From: Zygnema circumcarinatum
Lineage: Eukaryota > Streptophyta > Zygnematophyceae > Zygnematales > Zygnemataceae
NCBI GenBank assembly: GCA_037447605.1
Contig: CM074806.1
Coordinates: 1,367,432-1,431,431, forward strand
Length of the DNA: 64,000 nucleotides
Reading direction: 5' to 3'
Shown: positions 1 to 12,672 of the stretch, piece by piece
How positions within the stretch are numbered: position 1 is the stretch's first letter
Layout of the letters: every line of letters starts with the position of its first letter
Position numbers and translations under genes: made by a program
Notes under the pieces: model-generated
Seen by the model: the letters and a program-made list of their open reading frames with translations, nothing else
The model's database searches: none
Told to the model about the DNA's origin: nothing

Positions 1-653
1 TGTGCAAGAGAGGAGAGCTTTGAAGAGGGAGCATGAGTATGAATCATAAGCGCCCGTAAAAGTGGTCAACATTGAGAGGTTCTCTTCAATCATTTGGCTT
101 TTGGGAAACCTATCTGGGAACTCGCTAGTTTGAGGTCAGCATGGAACATTGAGAAGTGTCAATGGGTGATGAGCTGTGTCGTAAATCCTAGGCCGGAGCA
201 ATGATATTTAATTTGTAGCAACTTGAATATCTGTAGGCTTCGGCTGTCTTCGCTTATGTGTCGAGCTTGAGAAAATACCTCAATCTCGAGAAAATCTTGA
301 ATTCCCTTGCATGCTTGACATGGTTGAAAACTTCAGCTTTTTTGGGACTGCCTAGGTCCAAAAAATGCTTAGATAGACTTTGACAAGAGCCATCAAGAAG
401 AGCCAAGTATGAAGAGAGCAGTAGAGGAGCAGTACACTGGGAGCATTTGTCTCTCGCCATCTGCCACATTCCAGTGCTGCTTACTAAGAGTACCTATGTT
501 TAAGGTTGCCTTTGAAGCTACTGGCATCGAACCTCTACTGCAGGATGATATGCCGGCCGTGTTCGCAATGGCATGTCATTCTCAATCCTTCATCCTCAGC
601 TTTCTCCATTTGCTGTTTGCTCTAACACTCCCCCGCACGTGTGGTCATCGCAG
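1..653. other. Probable recA intron, no recognisable exon
   Basis: I see no segment here that encodes the RecA residues expected just before the first recognised exon at 654, namely the Walker B and following helix. The bases before 654 end in a usable acceptor (cgcag). The stretch is therefore most simply an intron whose upstream exon lies left of the window. Short open frames here have no recognisable content. Confidence 0.5.
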
Positions 654-3600
654 GCGGACATTGGGCAGCAGCAGATGGGGACGCAAGCACGCATGATGAG
701 TCAGTCCCTTCGGAAGTTGTCGGCAAATGCATCCAAAGCTGGCTGCACTGTCATCTTCTTAAACCAAATTCGATACAAGGCAAAGTGCACACTCCCTCTA
801 ATCCTGAGCCTTGTTCTCCGCCGCACGCTGCCATGGCAGTCGTATATCTTTGGTTATAATTTGTCTTTGGACAATGGTTAGTATAGAAAAACATGGTGGT
901 ATGTTCCGGCAAAAACTAGGGAGTAAGCGTTTTTAGTGTAAAATTTGCGAAACAAAAGGTCACCAGAAGCTTGCTGTATTATCTTTAGTTTTTAGTGTAA
1001 TGGCGAAACGCGTTCCTTCCTCTCCCTATTAATGATGCATTCTCTGCTTATCGAGTCCTCTGTGGATGACACCTACTTGTCGTTGTCTCTTGTCCTTTTC
1101 CCCCTCAGCCTTTTTCTTGTCATCTCCCTTGTCCTGTTTCTCTTTTTTAAACCTACTGGGTTATGGCTACCCTCTATTGTCAGCCCTAAGTGAACCTTGA
1201 TCCATGGAATCTCAATCAGCTCCTTATCGCACGGACCAGAAGAAATGCATGGTAGCATTTTATTGCATTCGTCAAAGTGGTGTTTGGCACCTTTGAGGGT
1301 TAGCACTGAAATACGTCAGAAATTTCTCATCATAGGATTCAAGCATGCCGTACGGACGAGGGTCACGGAACCCTAGTTCTACCCTTTGAAAATCCGAACC
1401 GTTTTTGGGTCTAACCAATTTTGTGAGGGCATGTGTGACGAGTCCCTATTTCACTCAAAAATGGTGACCAGCATATGTACACGTAATAACGGCGACGACT
1501 GGTTGAATGCTTATTTTGGCATGCAGGTCGGCGTCTTTTACGGGAGTCCAGAAACCACGAGTGGGGGGAATGCCTTGAAGTTCTATGCCTCCGTGCGCTT
1601 GGATGTTCGTGTTGCGGGCAGACTGAAATCGGTAATTCAGTTTCCGTTACTAGTGGTTCCGTTACTTCTCTGCACATGTGCCTGCCTCGATTGCACTGCT
1701 CCCATTTCCAATTGGTCTGTAACTTGCACAGCTTGAAAAGCACATGCGGAGGGTTATGCAGCGTTTTGGAGCACTGTCTTCCAAATAAATTCGGTTGCAT
1801 GAACAGTTTGCCAGTAAGGTATATCCTGCCGGGATATTTCCGTGTTCAATTTGTCATCCCTTTCGTTAAGGAATTTAATGTGAATTTAAAAAAAAAAAAT
1901 TGGCCTTGGGGAGGGCACAGGCCACTGAAGATATCGGTATTCGGGTGAAAGTCAAAGTGGTAAAGTCAAAGGTACACAACATCACTGACCTATTGGAAGG
2001 AAAATGGACCCATGCTAAGGGCTTGTGAAACTGCATACATTGAAAAGGATGTGCCCGTTCTTGTTTCTACTTAAAAAAATACTGAAAAATCTAGCTTTCC
2101 TGGTTGCTAAAGCCTTTCTATTATTCCTCGTCTGACTCCATTATTTTCGTAGAACGTGTTGTGCTCGAACTGAACTGAAGGTGGAGCTGCACGCATGGTT
2201 TAGGCAGGGAAACTGTTCTTCAGCACAGCCAATGTGGTTTTGAAGATAGTTCGCTTCCCACAATCATTAAAAGATATTGATTCCTGCCATAGAAAAGCAA
2301 TTAATGATAAAAAGTGTGTGTGACAAGGATTTGTGATGGCTGCCTGTCAGCCTCTCATCGAGCATGTTTGTGCAGGTGTCCAGGCCATCCAGGGTGGCGG
2401 AGTTTGACATAATGTTTGGAACGGGGGTTTCTAGAGTGGTGAGCCTCCCTCTACTTGTCCTGCTCTCAAGTTGTAGCAAGCTTCTGTGAGAATCAGGGAG
2501 GATCTACTTCAGGACCAGTAGCGGCATGATGAGGTTTCCCGTTTGAGCTGAATATAGGATGAACACTAGAAAGAATGAGAGTAGCACAAAAACGTTCTTG
2601 TCAAACCCTTAATTACTTCATGTTGTGAACCTGAGGGTGCAGTCCGGTTGCTTAGGCAAGGGGGGGCATTCATGGGCCCGACGAAGCTTTGCTTATTGGG
2701 AGAAAATCACAGACGAATTTTGTTCATGTTGAGCAAAGGAAAATGATGTAAAAAATATTTGGCTTAGGTTGATTACGTGCGCTGCCTGAAGGGATGCAGA
2801 GGCAGTCAGTTACCAGTTGCCAAGTGGTAAACGAGTTGTCAAATAGCAGATCTGTTGAGGGAGAGAGTGAATGAGTGAAAGAAGCTGCAAGTCAGGTGTA
2901 GCTGCATTCACAATTTCTGTAGCTCAGTTTTGGGCCGGCATTTACTAATACTCTAAAATGTTTGTTATTGGCTGTGTAGGGTTGCGTCGTCGATGTTGCT
3001 GAGAAACTGGGAGTGCTACAGAGAAAGGGTGCCTGGTACAGCTATAACAATACAAAGTAATTTCTCTCTCCTCATCCGATTACAAGTGCATGATGCATCC
3101 CTGTCAGCTGCAGTGCAGCTATAGAGGTAACACGAACTGTCCTTGTGCTCAAATATGTACCACTTATCTCAAGGCTTGCAGGTATCTAATAGCAACCTTC
3201 TCCATGTTGCCTCTGCTTCTTCTGTAGTAGTGCATGCTTCTATGAGGAGCTCATACTTCGGGATTTGTGTGTGAGGGACAGCTGGGGGCAGGGCCGAGAC
3301 AAAGTGGTGCAGTACTTGGAAAGCAACCCTGAACAATGCGACATGTTAGAGAAGGTATGGCTCTTATGATGCTTGGACTGCTGCTTGCTGTGAATGCTGA
3401 GGACTCTGCTTACAGGTGGAGTAGCTTGTGGTTGAACTACCTCGGAACCATAGTCACAACGTCCTTTGGATGAGCATGTTTTATCCAGATTGGCCTTCAA
3501 TATGGCAATTACATATTGTATACATATTTGTCTTCACACTATTTAAATGTGTTGTATGAGCCTTAGCCCTAACATGAGGGGCCACTTGCTCGTGTTGTTG

Positions 3601-4316
3601 GAGGCGCCCGAAAAGCACATTTAGAAGAATCATGCAAGTGGCTGTATGGGCGTCAACTAAGACATGTTGTGTCTATACCGACGAATCTCAATCTTGGGAG
3701 GAAAGTACATTCTTATCGGTTTCTTATATGAGCTGTTCCTAGATTGTGAGTTGCCATGTTGTAGAGGCAGACGATGCCGAGGAGTGAGTCCATAGGTGGG
3801 CACGCTATGTGTTGTTGAGTTGATGATAGGGATGACGAGCAAAACCCAGATTGAATTGCAAGTTCTCTGAAATGATCTTGACTTGGACTCTCGATTGATG
3901 CCTATTTTTAGCTTTCTATGCCAATTTTCAAGGTCTTTTGGTGGTTTATTGTGAAAAAAGCTGCTTTGCCAGGTCACTCTGCTGTCATGGGACCGTTTAG
4001 TTGTTGTTGGAATTCACCATTATTTTGCTGCCTCACTTTCCCTTCTCTTCTAGTCCTTTGGTCTTTTTCTTTCTTCCTTGCTTCTCTCTTTACCTTCTCT
4101 ACCCCTTCACCTCCTCTCCCTCTGCTAGGGACTTTTTCCGTCTAACCGGTATCTCGGTGTTTGTTTTGTGGTCAGCTTGTACGGAAACAAATGGCAGAGA
4201 CAAGGTCTGGGGGGCCTGCAGCAAGCAATGGCCTGATCGAATCCGACATAGAAATAGACGCCGATGAGGAGGGAGAGGACAGTGACTCGGCCCTCCCTCC
4301 CTTGGAAGAACGGTGA
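654..4316 (+). CDS. recA: Plastid-type RecA recombinase, 3' part
   Basis: C-terminal 211 residues of a RecA strand-exchange ATPase, which pairs homologous DNA in recombinational repair. Exons are 654-779, 1527-1631, 1921-1971, 2376-2438, 2980-3056, 3282-3354 and 4176-4316, and all phases close. Visible blocks are [12 protein letters not shown] and IFLNQIRYK (helix and strand before loop L2), [20 protein letters not shown] (loop L2 and following), [20 protein letters not shown] and KGAWYSYN, then [11 protein letters not shown]. The block order and the TEDIGIR segment resemble cyanobacterial RecA, so a plastid location is inferred; the transit peptide would be in the missing 5' part. The protein ends in an acidic tail ([15 protein letters not shown]), a usual regulatory feature of RecA. 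The Walker A and B exons lie upstream of the window. The intron after 779 needs a GC donor, because no GT near it keeps the frame. Confidence 0.93.
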
Positions 4317-5560
4317 ATGTGGGAGAGGGGGGGTGGGAGGTAGGAGGTACCTGCAGGGACAGCTAACCCTGTGGCCTCAGTTTGGAGGGCGTAATGGGCC
4401 TTATGTATAGGTGAGGAGGAATAAGCTGCTGCCATGCTTCTCTACCTCTATCCTGCAGCCTTCGGGTTTTGTATGAAGGTTAACCTCTGTGACATGGAAG
4501 ACTTTAGGAGATGCAGCATACAAGAAATGCACCTCACCAGCACCTTCTGGAAGGCTGGCTAATCTCTTTCTACCAGTAAGTTTGTCGAAGGGGCATCGAT
4601 CGTACTTGGAACCTGTCTGAGGGAATACTGTGTAGTGGAATATTCCTTAACGAAGGCTTTTATTTACAGTCAAGTAAAGTATCCGGTTAGGGTATGTTCG
4701 CCATATGCACGCTCGTTTGCCAGTCGCGCTCTGTGTTCGGGGTAAATACTGAAGTCTACAAACTCCTTGGCCGACAGTACTTGATTTGAACAAAACAAAA
4801 TGTTTGCCGATGTGGCACTGGTTCGACTCCGTACAGCAAGGCCACTGAACACCACCTGGCGTCTATCCAGCCTTCAACGAATGGCTGCAGTCCTTATACA
4901 AATGCGGTTTCTCTAAAAGTGGTTCCTTGACGCGCAGTAGGCCGATTGTATACCAGAGCGGGCTATCTAAATCTGGATGAAGGAACCAAAACTGACTTTA
5001 GACAGCTTTACTCCATCAACGAGTGCTGCCATTTGCTCACATCAGTCTCCGATGAGAGTTGTGAAGCGCATGCACAGATGGCAAGCCCGTCTGCAGCTTT
5101 AGCCCTCTGTAAAATCCCCCGCCCATGCTTCCTGCCAATCGGAAGCAAGTAAACCGGCCACACACATGAAACCACAAAGATGAGATGGAAACCACGTGTT
5201 TTCCTTCAACTCAAGCTTTCCTCGGACAGCTCCACAGGCATCCCCGCCTGTTGACAGCTTACAACTGCACGCTGTGACTCTCAGAGATTCAGCTGGCAAT
5301 GCCTACCTATGCTACAGTTCTACCTGCAGACAGCCCTAGCAGAGGTTATGCGGCAAAGGAAGGAAGACCAGCCAGCTCTCTTCCCTTCCGGACATTAATT
5401 ATGGAGCTCTGGTAGACGCTGCTGGATGGACCACTAGGCTGCTGATCAAAATTGGGACGCTGCAAAAAACGTGTGCCTTTCCAGCAGGCCTACTTCTGTT
5501 GAATAGAACAGGTCAGTTCAGTTGTAAGTTATTGAATCTGCAATGGCTTATACTCGTGCC
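4317..5560. other. Convergent 3' intergenic region
   Basis: Lies between the stop codons of the convergent recA and pyrophosphatase genes and should hold both 3' UTRs. I see no conserved coding segment, RNA gene or repeat. A CACGTG at 5193-5198 is not next to any gene start. Confidence 0.5.
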
Positions 5561-8500
5561 TTACACCAATGACAACTCGCCAGCTGGCACTGAGCCCTTC
5601 TTCAAGTTGAGATAGAATTCATTGGTTTCCTTGATGACCTTGAGGGCATATTCCTGCAAAAACAACTCAAAGAAATCGTCATATGATACCCAAGAGACAC
5701 TGTCTTCAAACGCTATCAGTTTGGAAAAACATATGTCGTGCCCTCCTCCTTCATCAAAGGGGAAGAGAGCAGTCCAATTGTCCTGCTTGGCCATGTAAAA
5801 TCAGTGCCCTGGTTCGTCTCTTGGAGAAACTCCAAAGAATCTTCATCGTCAAGCAAATAGGACACTCTGGAAAGTAAGAAAGGATAGGAAGGATTTATAA
5901 ACGAAGCAGAATCAAAGTACTGACCTTGTTGGCTGGCTTGTTATCCAAGCCAAACTTATTGGCTGGCTTGCCATCAGGGATTTTGTAATCCCGGAACCAG
6001 TCACGAATGGCTGTCAAAGTACCCTGCAAACCATGAAGCAAAACCCATTCACTTAAAATTCCGCAACAGGGTTGACCTTCAAACCCCTGAAAAGTGTCAT
6101 CGATAAGCCTGAATGGGCATTAGCGCAGGTGCCAATCACAGCACGAGCGATTTCTTTAACAACTGACTTCCAAAAACGCAAACGAGCATGCAGATACCTC
6201 ACAACCTCAGCAATGGAAAGGACAAGCCTCAGTCAGTCATTGCCACAAAGTACAAGAATTGCATTCAAGCCACCTTCTCCTTGTCTATTTGACGAATTTC
6301 TTGGACCTTTTAAGTCTTTCTTCCGTATCGGTTCAACCATAAGGTTGTGAGAGAAACGTACAGGGAAAACCTTCTCGACATCTTCCATGTCATTCACTTC
6401 TGCAGCCTTGGGGTCATCGGCTCTAATTGCAATAACCTTCCAGTCCAGCTCTCCCTCATCGATCATAGCCAAGACAGCAAGCGGCTTCACTGAATAAACT
6501 TCTCCCATCTTAGCAACTGCCTCACCGATCTCCACCACGTCAACTGGATATACAACACACAAGATATTCGTCAAGCACTGATACAAAAAGGATTTTAAAG
6601 ATTAACAATTACGAACAACACAAGAGACGGTTTAGCTCACAAAATACGTAGAGAACGAGAAACCCAGAAGTATAGGTTGCTGGTGAAGGACTGCAATCTA
6701 TTAAAGCAAGGTACGACAAATGAGGCATAACTACGGACTGCTTATACATGAGAAAACCAAGCTACCAAAACCTTGTCTATTAGGCACATTAATGTAAACC
6801 AACCAAGCACTAAACACCTCATGAGCACCTCCTTTTTGCAGTTCCAAAAGGCCGATAGGCAAGTGGCCCAGAACCTCACATTCCATATAATTTAGAACTC
6901 CGGACCAGGAATAAACATGTTTAAACAATAAAAAATTCTTAGTCACGAATGCCAAACCATTGCAAGTGGTCTATTGGATGAGAAGTGTAACGTTCATTGA
7001 CGTAGTCAGCACTCATCGATCAACTGAAACTCACCAGGATCATTGTCTCCAAAGCAGTTCTCAACCTCTGCGTTGGCATGGGAAGGATCCTCCCAAGTCT
7101 GTGGAAGTAAGCCGTAGTTCCAGTTAATGTTGTACCTGAAGGAGCCAAAGAGCCATCCTTAGTGAGCTGCTGTAGGACTGAACATAAAGATCTTGTAGCA
7201 GAACGCCTGACTTCTGCGACTATCAATAAAGCTGAAATCCTTAAAGCCTAAATTGAGTTCGCCGTTTGCAAAATCCATTGAGGAAGTGTAGGATCACTGC
7301 CTCAGGATGAACCATATCTATACACACTTGATTATGAAGTTTCACTTTGGCACTTCAGGACATAGCCATGGACGGACGATGGTCCAAGGACAATCGACGA
7401 TGCCCTGGCAATGGTTATCGTACTTCTGGTACGCAAAAAAATGGCATTCAGGGTACTCAGCAGAAGCTCTGATCAACGGTACCCTCACATTGTTCTCAGC
7501 AATGCAACTAAGAAGTAAAGTACACTTCTATGACGCATTAACCCCGTTCAACAACCATTGCAGAAAACAAACGACTCACGGGTAAAGGCGCAGTTTGCCC
7601 TTCTTCGTATCTTGCTTGATGGGAGTATTAGGCTCCTCTGTGGCAACCTCCATCTTGGCCCTCGTCTCCTTTGGAATTTCACACACGAAATTGAACAGGC
7701 CATTTCCAGCTTCTAGAGGGATGTCATGCCAAGGGGAAACCTGCATTGTCATCCAAAGAACAAGTGAAAAAAGATGGAGTGTTTCAAAGATCGTTCATTT
7801 TGTGGCTTGCAATTCAGAACATGAAGTACAGCGAAAGAACTAGCTACTGGCTTGCATTGCAAGAAGAAAGCTAAGTTAACACGACGTTTTATTCTTGCTA
7901 TATTGGGAAGCACTTCGAGTCAGCAATGAAGTTAAGTGATAACGTCTGTTAATATGAGACGATACCACAAAATGTTGTGAGTTCTCTAAGCTTGCAGACC
8001 TATGGGACGATCTGACAAGTCTGCAGTCAATGCACAATGCATAAAATGGAGTCGGTGAAGTGATCTGCGTCAGCCCGTATAATGCAGTAATGCCGAACAA
8101 GGTGTAAGCTTAATACCAATGAAAACATAGAGTTTTACCATAAGTGGAGTTTCAAAACAGTAACACTTGCAAGACGTTAAAGAACTTCACACACCGTTTG
8201 GCCCGAAACATCGTTGAAGAAAATTCTGTACTCCAAAGTCTCAAACACTCCCTCCTCCTTCGTTGTGTATGCAGCCTTTGTGATGGCCCGTCGAATGGTA
8301 GACCTGCAGGACGTCCAAAGGTAACATCAGCAGATCAATAAGATATTAACACAAACCAAAACTTCATGCAAAAAAACTAAGGACAGCCATCAGCATTGCT
8401 GCATGTAGGGACAGCAGCTTCCGTCAACATCCGAAGAAAAAAATGAACTTCAAGCCTCCACGCAATACCGTCCCTGTTAAACAATGCAAACATGCGCCTT

Positions 8501-8728
8501 ACTTGTAAGAGATGCTCACTCGACTTACAAACATCTCTATTTAAAGCTACCTCACCTTGCAACAACCTTCTCAGAAACGAAGGTGGCAGCTCCAAAGAGT
8601 GCCGAGCGAGAAAGGCCTGAAGCAGACACGACCGCTCGCTGAGACACGCGTTGAGCCGCCCTTCCAGCAACGGAGAGCGAGCCCCCCTGGGCGACAGGCA
8701 GCGTGCAGACGGCGCGAAGAGCAGCCAT
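5561..8728 (-). CDS. Soluble inorganic pyrophosphatase, plastid type
   Basis: Family I inorganic pyrophosphatase, which hydrolyses pyrophosphate to two phosphates and pulls biosynthetic reactions forward. The minus-strand exons are 8556-8728, 8195-8303, 7580-7740, 7035-7135, 6362-6543, 5925-6023 and 5561-5653. All phases close, giving 305 residues, close to plant plastid PPA6. The family signature [11 protein letters not shown] is present, with upstream [40 protein letters not shown] and [14 protein letters not shown], and downstream [17 protein letters not shown] and [14 protein letters not shown]. The start at 8728 gives a basic, Ser- and Ala-rich leader of about 60 residues, consistent with a chloroplast transit peptide. 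The frame stays open 45 codons upstream, but that extension is Pro/Arg-rich promoter-type sequence. A G-box lies about 135 bp upstream of the start. Function is confident; plastid targeting is inferred. Confidence 0.95.
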
Positions 8729-8860
8729 GGCGGGCAGCGAGGGAGGCGGAAGGAGGGCGGTGCGGATCGGGAGACGGCGCGAGAGAGAGCGGGGGCGACC
8801 TTCAGAGAGAGAGCGCGGAGGGCCGCAGGGAACGAGGGGCGGAGAAGGGGCCGGGCCGGC

Positions 8861-8866
8861 CACGTG
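8861..8866. promoter_or_regulatory. G-box (CACGTG) upstream of pyrophosphatase
   Basis: The palindrome occurs as GCCACGTGGC, 133 bp upstream of the pyrophosphatase ATG, inside a GC-rich island, followed by ATTGG (reverse CCAAT) about 12 bp away. In plants G-boxes are bound by bZIP and bHLH factors. Function here is inferred from position only. Confidence 0.5.
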
Positions 8867-9097
8867 GCAGACCGTAATTGGCCAGTTTTGGAGGCCCTTG
8901 TTTAAAGGATAGCCATAAAGGCTTTACATGCGAAAAAATTGGGGCAGATTTTACTGGGAACTGCGACATGGAAACGGTCCTGAAGGTCAGCTTCGACGAG
9001 GTTATGGCTCTTGAACATTAAGGCTTTGTTTCAAAAATCTCAACGTCTTCGTTGTTTCGCATTCTGAGCTTCGGTACCGATGTGAAGGTGGGGAAAA

Positions 9098-9240
9098 TGG
9101 CATTGACCTCACGAGGGCGAGGCCATCAAATGTACATAGACAAGAGCAGCATGGGAAACCACGAGGGACTGGTCGCAAAGGATCCAAGCACAAAAGAAAA
9201 GAGCTACTGGTCGCAAAGGATCCAAGCACAAAAGAAAGGA
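9098..9240 (+). repeat. Dispersed hairpin repeat, copy A, with tail duplication
   Basis: Copy of the family whose core reads GGCATTGATCTCACGATGGC and continues with GAGGCCATCAAATGTACATG, then a CAGCATGGGGAACCAC-like block and GGTCGCAAAGGA. Here the hairpin half GATGGC is altered to GAGGGC. The terminal ~31 bp (ctggtcgcaaaggatccaag plus an A-rich tail) is present twice, at about 9169-9199 and 9207-9237, as an imperfect tandem duplication. Confidence 0.8.
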
Positions 9241-9787
9241 GCTAAGAGATGTGAAGGGGAACGTATGGCAATATAACTTCGAAATGGACCTAAAAACTGC
9301 ACTCTCTTGAAATCTTCTGAAACCTTCTCTCTTGAAGCCTGTTCCCTTTCTTGAACTCTTCTGAACTTGAGGAGTGAAGACATGCAGCAATGCTAACCGC
9401 ATCTGGACAGACACATCGGCAGAACAACTCCGTGCAGTGTCCAAGATGCTTCAACAAGATTAACCGTTCTACAACAAAAGCAATCGGATAGAAAAGCGTT
9501 GCATACTGTACGAAAAAACCGTGAAGCTGACTGTGAGGTTACTATTACAGCACATCCATGTTGCCAACCTGGAAGCAGGATAATGGCGCTCCAACAACTT
9601 GGTAGATGTCTGATGAAGGCGAAAGGAGCCCCGATGCTCTGAAAAGGTGCATCTTCTTTGTCTGCAGCATGGCAGGGGGTGAGAGTGCCAGCCCGACTGC
9701 CTGGCTGCTTTCCAAAGCAGCCCGGATTGTTTTTTGTTTCTTTAAACCATATGTAGTTCTGCTTTCCCTCCTTGGAACTATCAACTG

Positions 9788-11274
9788 TTATCGATTTATT
9801 GATGGCCATCGATACTTTCCATTCTTAAATGTTTCCTTGTCATCCTCACTTTCTCCTGTCTCCTCCTCTTCCGACGCTTCAGCGGTCTCTGCTTGCCATA
9901 TTCGTTCCATGTCCTCCTCAATAAAATCAACAATGGAGACCATCGGCTCCCAAGCAGGATTAATACCCCGTGTCTTTTCAACGGCCGCCTTAATAGACCT
10001 CTGTAGGATGAACCGCAGCCTCTCATCATGCCCTAAGTTTGCAGTCCAGTATTCCTGGGCCTCCTTAGCAACTATAGCAGTAGCCAAATACTCGTTTCCA
10101 TAATGGTTACACAAAGTTTCACCATACGTGTGCGCATCTTTATGTATCCAATCCATGGCCTGAGGCACAAATGCATTCATCGGCTCCTCAAGGTACTCGG
10201 CAAGTTTCGGATCTTTCTTCCTCTGGCGCAATCATGGAAGCAAACAGAGAGCAAGTGAGAACACACATAACGAGGGCTGACGAGTGGAATTGTTGCGAAG
10301 TAAGTGGGTGACGAGGATACCCTAATCGTTAAATTGAAAAATGAGCCAAGCATAGCTACTTTGGAAGGAGGGGTAACACTACTATTGGTTGGAAAACTGC
10401 AAACTCTACATTAAGGGTACATACAAGTTGCCCCGTCCTTTAACACTGGCTTAAATTAGTCCAGAAAGATTTCGAATAAAGTTTGACTGAACAACGACAA
10501 CAGAGAAGTAGTCAAATCTGTCCAGTCTACAAGCCAACATGTCACCAATTGGTGACAACAATGGTCAGCCGAGCGCAGGATGGAAGCAACTGGGTTATCA
10601 CCGAATGTAAATAGGCGGGTATGAGGTATTTGTTTATACAAATGGTTCCGAAGTCAAAATGGAAGCCTGAGTTTTTGCAGGTTGAGTTCACATTAGAGGC
10701 CCAAACGGCAGCAGTCCAGCGGCGCCAATACAACTGGAGCGAGCACAAGACAAGCCGTGAGTTCAGGAGAATGGCCCTGAAAGCATCAGCAATAGCATGG
10801 CACTCACCCCTCTCCCTCGCTTGGCACCAGTCGCCCGCGCTCCGCCTTCACTTTCAGAGGAAGAGGCAAAGAAAACGTTCGTTTGACGCCATGACACCTT
10901 TACAGGCGCAAAATTTCCTATGCATTCTCGCTGATTAGACAGCCGAACCTGTGTACGGATAACACACAGAAATAGAAAAAAGACGTGACTCCTTCACTCC
11001 TGCTTTTGCTTGGCTTGGAGAGCGCAACAGTTGCTTTCAGCAATCAAGTCATAGAACCTGTCCAATGATAGTTTGAAACCACTTTCAACAGCTCATGCAA
11101 GCATTCGTTAGATATAAATTCGCCCTTGAACGCGGTCAAAAGTATCGCTATGGGAATCGAGACACTCTATGGAATTACAGCCGATTGCAGGACAGGGGCC
11201 ATTCAAAAGCACAACAAACACACCTGCGAGCCGACATTCGAGAGCGCGAAGCTGCACTCACAGGCAGCAGCCAT
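9788..11274 (-). CDS. Unrecognised 191-aa protein, probably plastid-targeted
   Basis: I do not recognise the family. The minus-strand exons 11224-11274, 10808-10897 and 9788-10222 join with closed phases. The first 48 residues (MAAACECSFALSNVGSQ and on) are Ser/Ala/Arg-rich with few acids, like a chloroplast transit peptide. The rest is a compact, mainly helical domain rich in aromatic and charged residues, with blocks EYLEEPMNAFVPQAMDWIHK, LCNHYGNEYLATAIVAKEAQ, GHDERLRFILQRSIKAAVEK and IVDFIEEDMERIWQ. It ends in an acidic stretch (EASEEEETGESEDD) and a basic end. The length and lack of low complexity in the core argue for a real conserved protein. The acceptor of the middle exon is purine-rich, so that junction is less secure. 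No catalytic motif or membrane segment is visible. Confidence 0.72.
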
Positions 11275-11552
11275 GGCGGCTGCCCTCCCCTCCGCAGCCA
11301 GCGCGCGGATCCTCGTCCTCAGTCGCCTGCTGGAGGGCTGGAGCGGAGTGCGGCAGAAAACTTGCTGACGTCATCTGGATGTTATGGATGACATCCTGTA
11401 ATCGACACTGCAACTGAACGCGGCGTTCCAAGTACCACACGGTGTCGTCGTACGGCGGCGAACATAGAGTTGAGGGGGGGTGGGGCCCACCCTTGTGGCG
11501 CAGGTCGTTCGCCGAGTGCATGCATGAAAATGGACCGGCGGGAGCCCACACA

Positions 11553-11606
11553 TGTACAACATGTGATGGCCTCGCCATGGTGAGGTCAACGCCACTTCCT
11601 CTTCCA
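11553..11606 (-). repeat. Dispersed hairpin repeat, fragment B
   Basis: The reverse complement reads GGAAGTGGCGTTGACCTCAC then CATGGCGAGGCCATCACATG, matching only the first half of the family consensus. It is a truncated, inverted copy. Confidence 0.7.
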
Positions 11607-12546
11607 CACAAGGCGCTCGTGCTGATCATCAAATTTTTCGCCTTCTTTTTTATGCCATATTCGTCTTTTTCAAAAGCGCAGAACGATAAAGGAGCAATTC
11701 AAAAAAAAAGAGCTATCGTGGTTTCGAAAAAAAGAAACAAAACCGTACACTCAAAAGGCAATAGATACGAATGTCGTTGTGATTGAATTCTTAATTCTTC
11801 AATCTTCAATTCTTCAATTCTTAATTCTTCGTTCATCGTGAGAATTCGAAACAACGGAAGGCCCGTATATTAGGTCCACACTGGCCTGCACCTTTGCACG
11901 TGCTGCTTCCACATTCATTCCCACGATATCATGGGGACGGGGGGAAGACTTTTTCGCTGACTGTTATGCCTACTTTCGCTTGCTTAGAGGAGCGACTATT
12001 TTTCTTTTTAAATGGGACAAACATGAAATGTTGCCACTTCTTAGTTTGCATGCATGCATACATTCCCAAGTGCTGGATGGGTACTTTCCCAAAGCAAAGG
12101 CATAGGGCACAATATTGCGATTGCATGGGATGGCTCCGAACCACACCTTGTGGCTCGAACGACGACGTTTACAAGAAGCCACGACATCATATAACGACAA
12201 GATCCATTAGGTTCTCAGATTGAATGATAGTGAAGCTCATAAGGGAGTCGCAAAAACGTGAAAGGTTTCCAAAACTGAAGGGAGAAGGTTAAAAAGGGGG
12301 AAAAAGAAGTTGCGAGAGAAGGGGAGATAGGATGGCGAAGTGGGTGCTTAAAAGTGGCCGTCGAACAACGGCTTATTTGGGATCACTGCACGAGTTGTAT
12401 TCGGTAGAGTAAACGAAACGCATGACTTTGAGTCAATGAATCCTTACATGCTTTCACCCCATACAACTCATTCATGAAACGATACTTCATTGATTTTGGT
12501 TTCATGAGTTTTGTTGCTCTGTCACCGTATTCCCTCGACTACAGAC

Positions 12547-12672
12547 CCTCCCTCTCTCTCTCCCTCCCTCCCTCCCTCCCTCTCCGTCCCTCTCTCCCTC
12601 CCTCCCTCTCCGTCCCTCTCTCCCTCCCTCTCCGTCTCTCCCTCCCTCCCTCCCTCTCCGTCCCTCTCTCCC
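12547..12672. repeat. CCCT/CT-rich minisatellite-like tract
   Basis: An almost uninterrupted pyrimidine tract of CTCCCTCC units with regularly spaced CCGTCCCTCTC interruptions. A second such tract lies at 12940-13020. Both flank the GC-rich PLAC8 promoter island. Long open frames through them (Ser-Pro-Leu or Arg-Glu-Gly repeats) are artefacts of the repeat. Confidence 0.85.

Larger units (their letters stand above)
8729..9787. other. Pyrophosphatase promoter island and dispersed repeat
   Basis: The first ~160 bp is a GC-rich, purine-rich promoter-like island upstream of the pyrophosphatase. The rest contains one copy of the dispersed hairpin repeat (from 9098) and otherwise nothing I recognise. 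The far end should be 3' UTR of the next minus-strand gene. Confidence 0.5.

Noticed and set aside
5928-5972. A short direct repeat (ttggctggcttg) as a mobile trace
   Set aside because: It encodes the normal KPANKFGL...KPANK segment of the pyrophosphatase.
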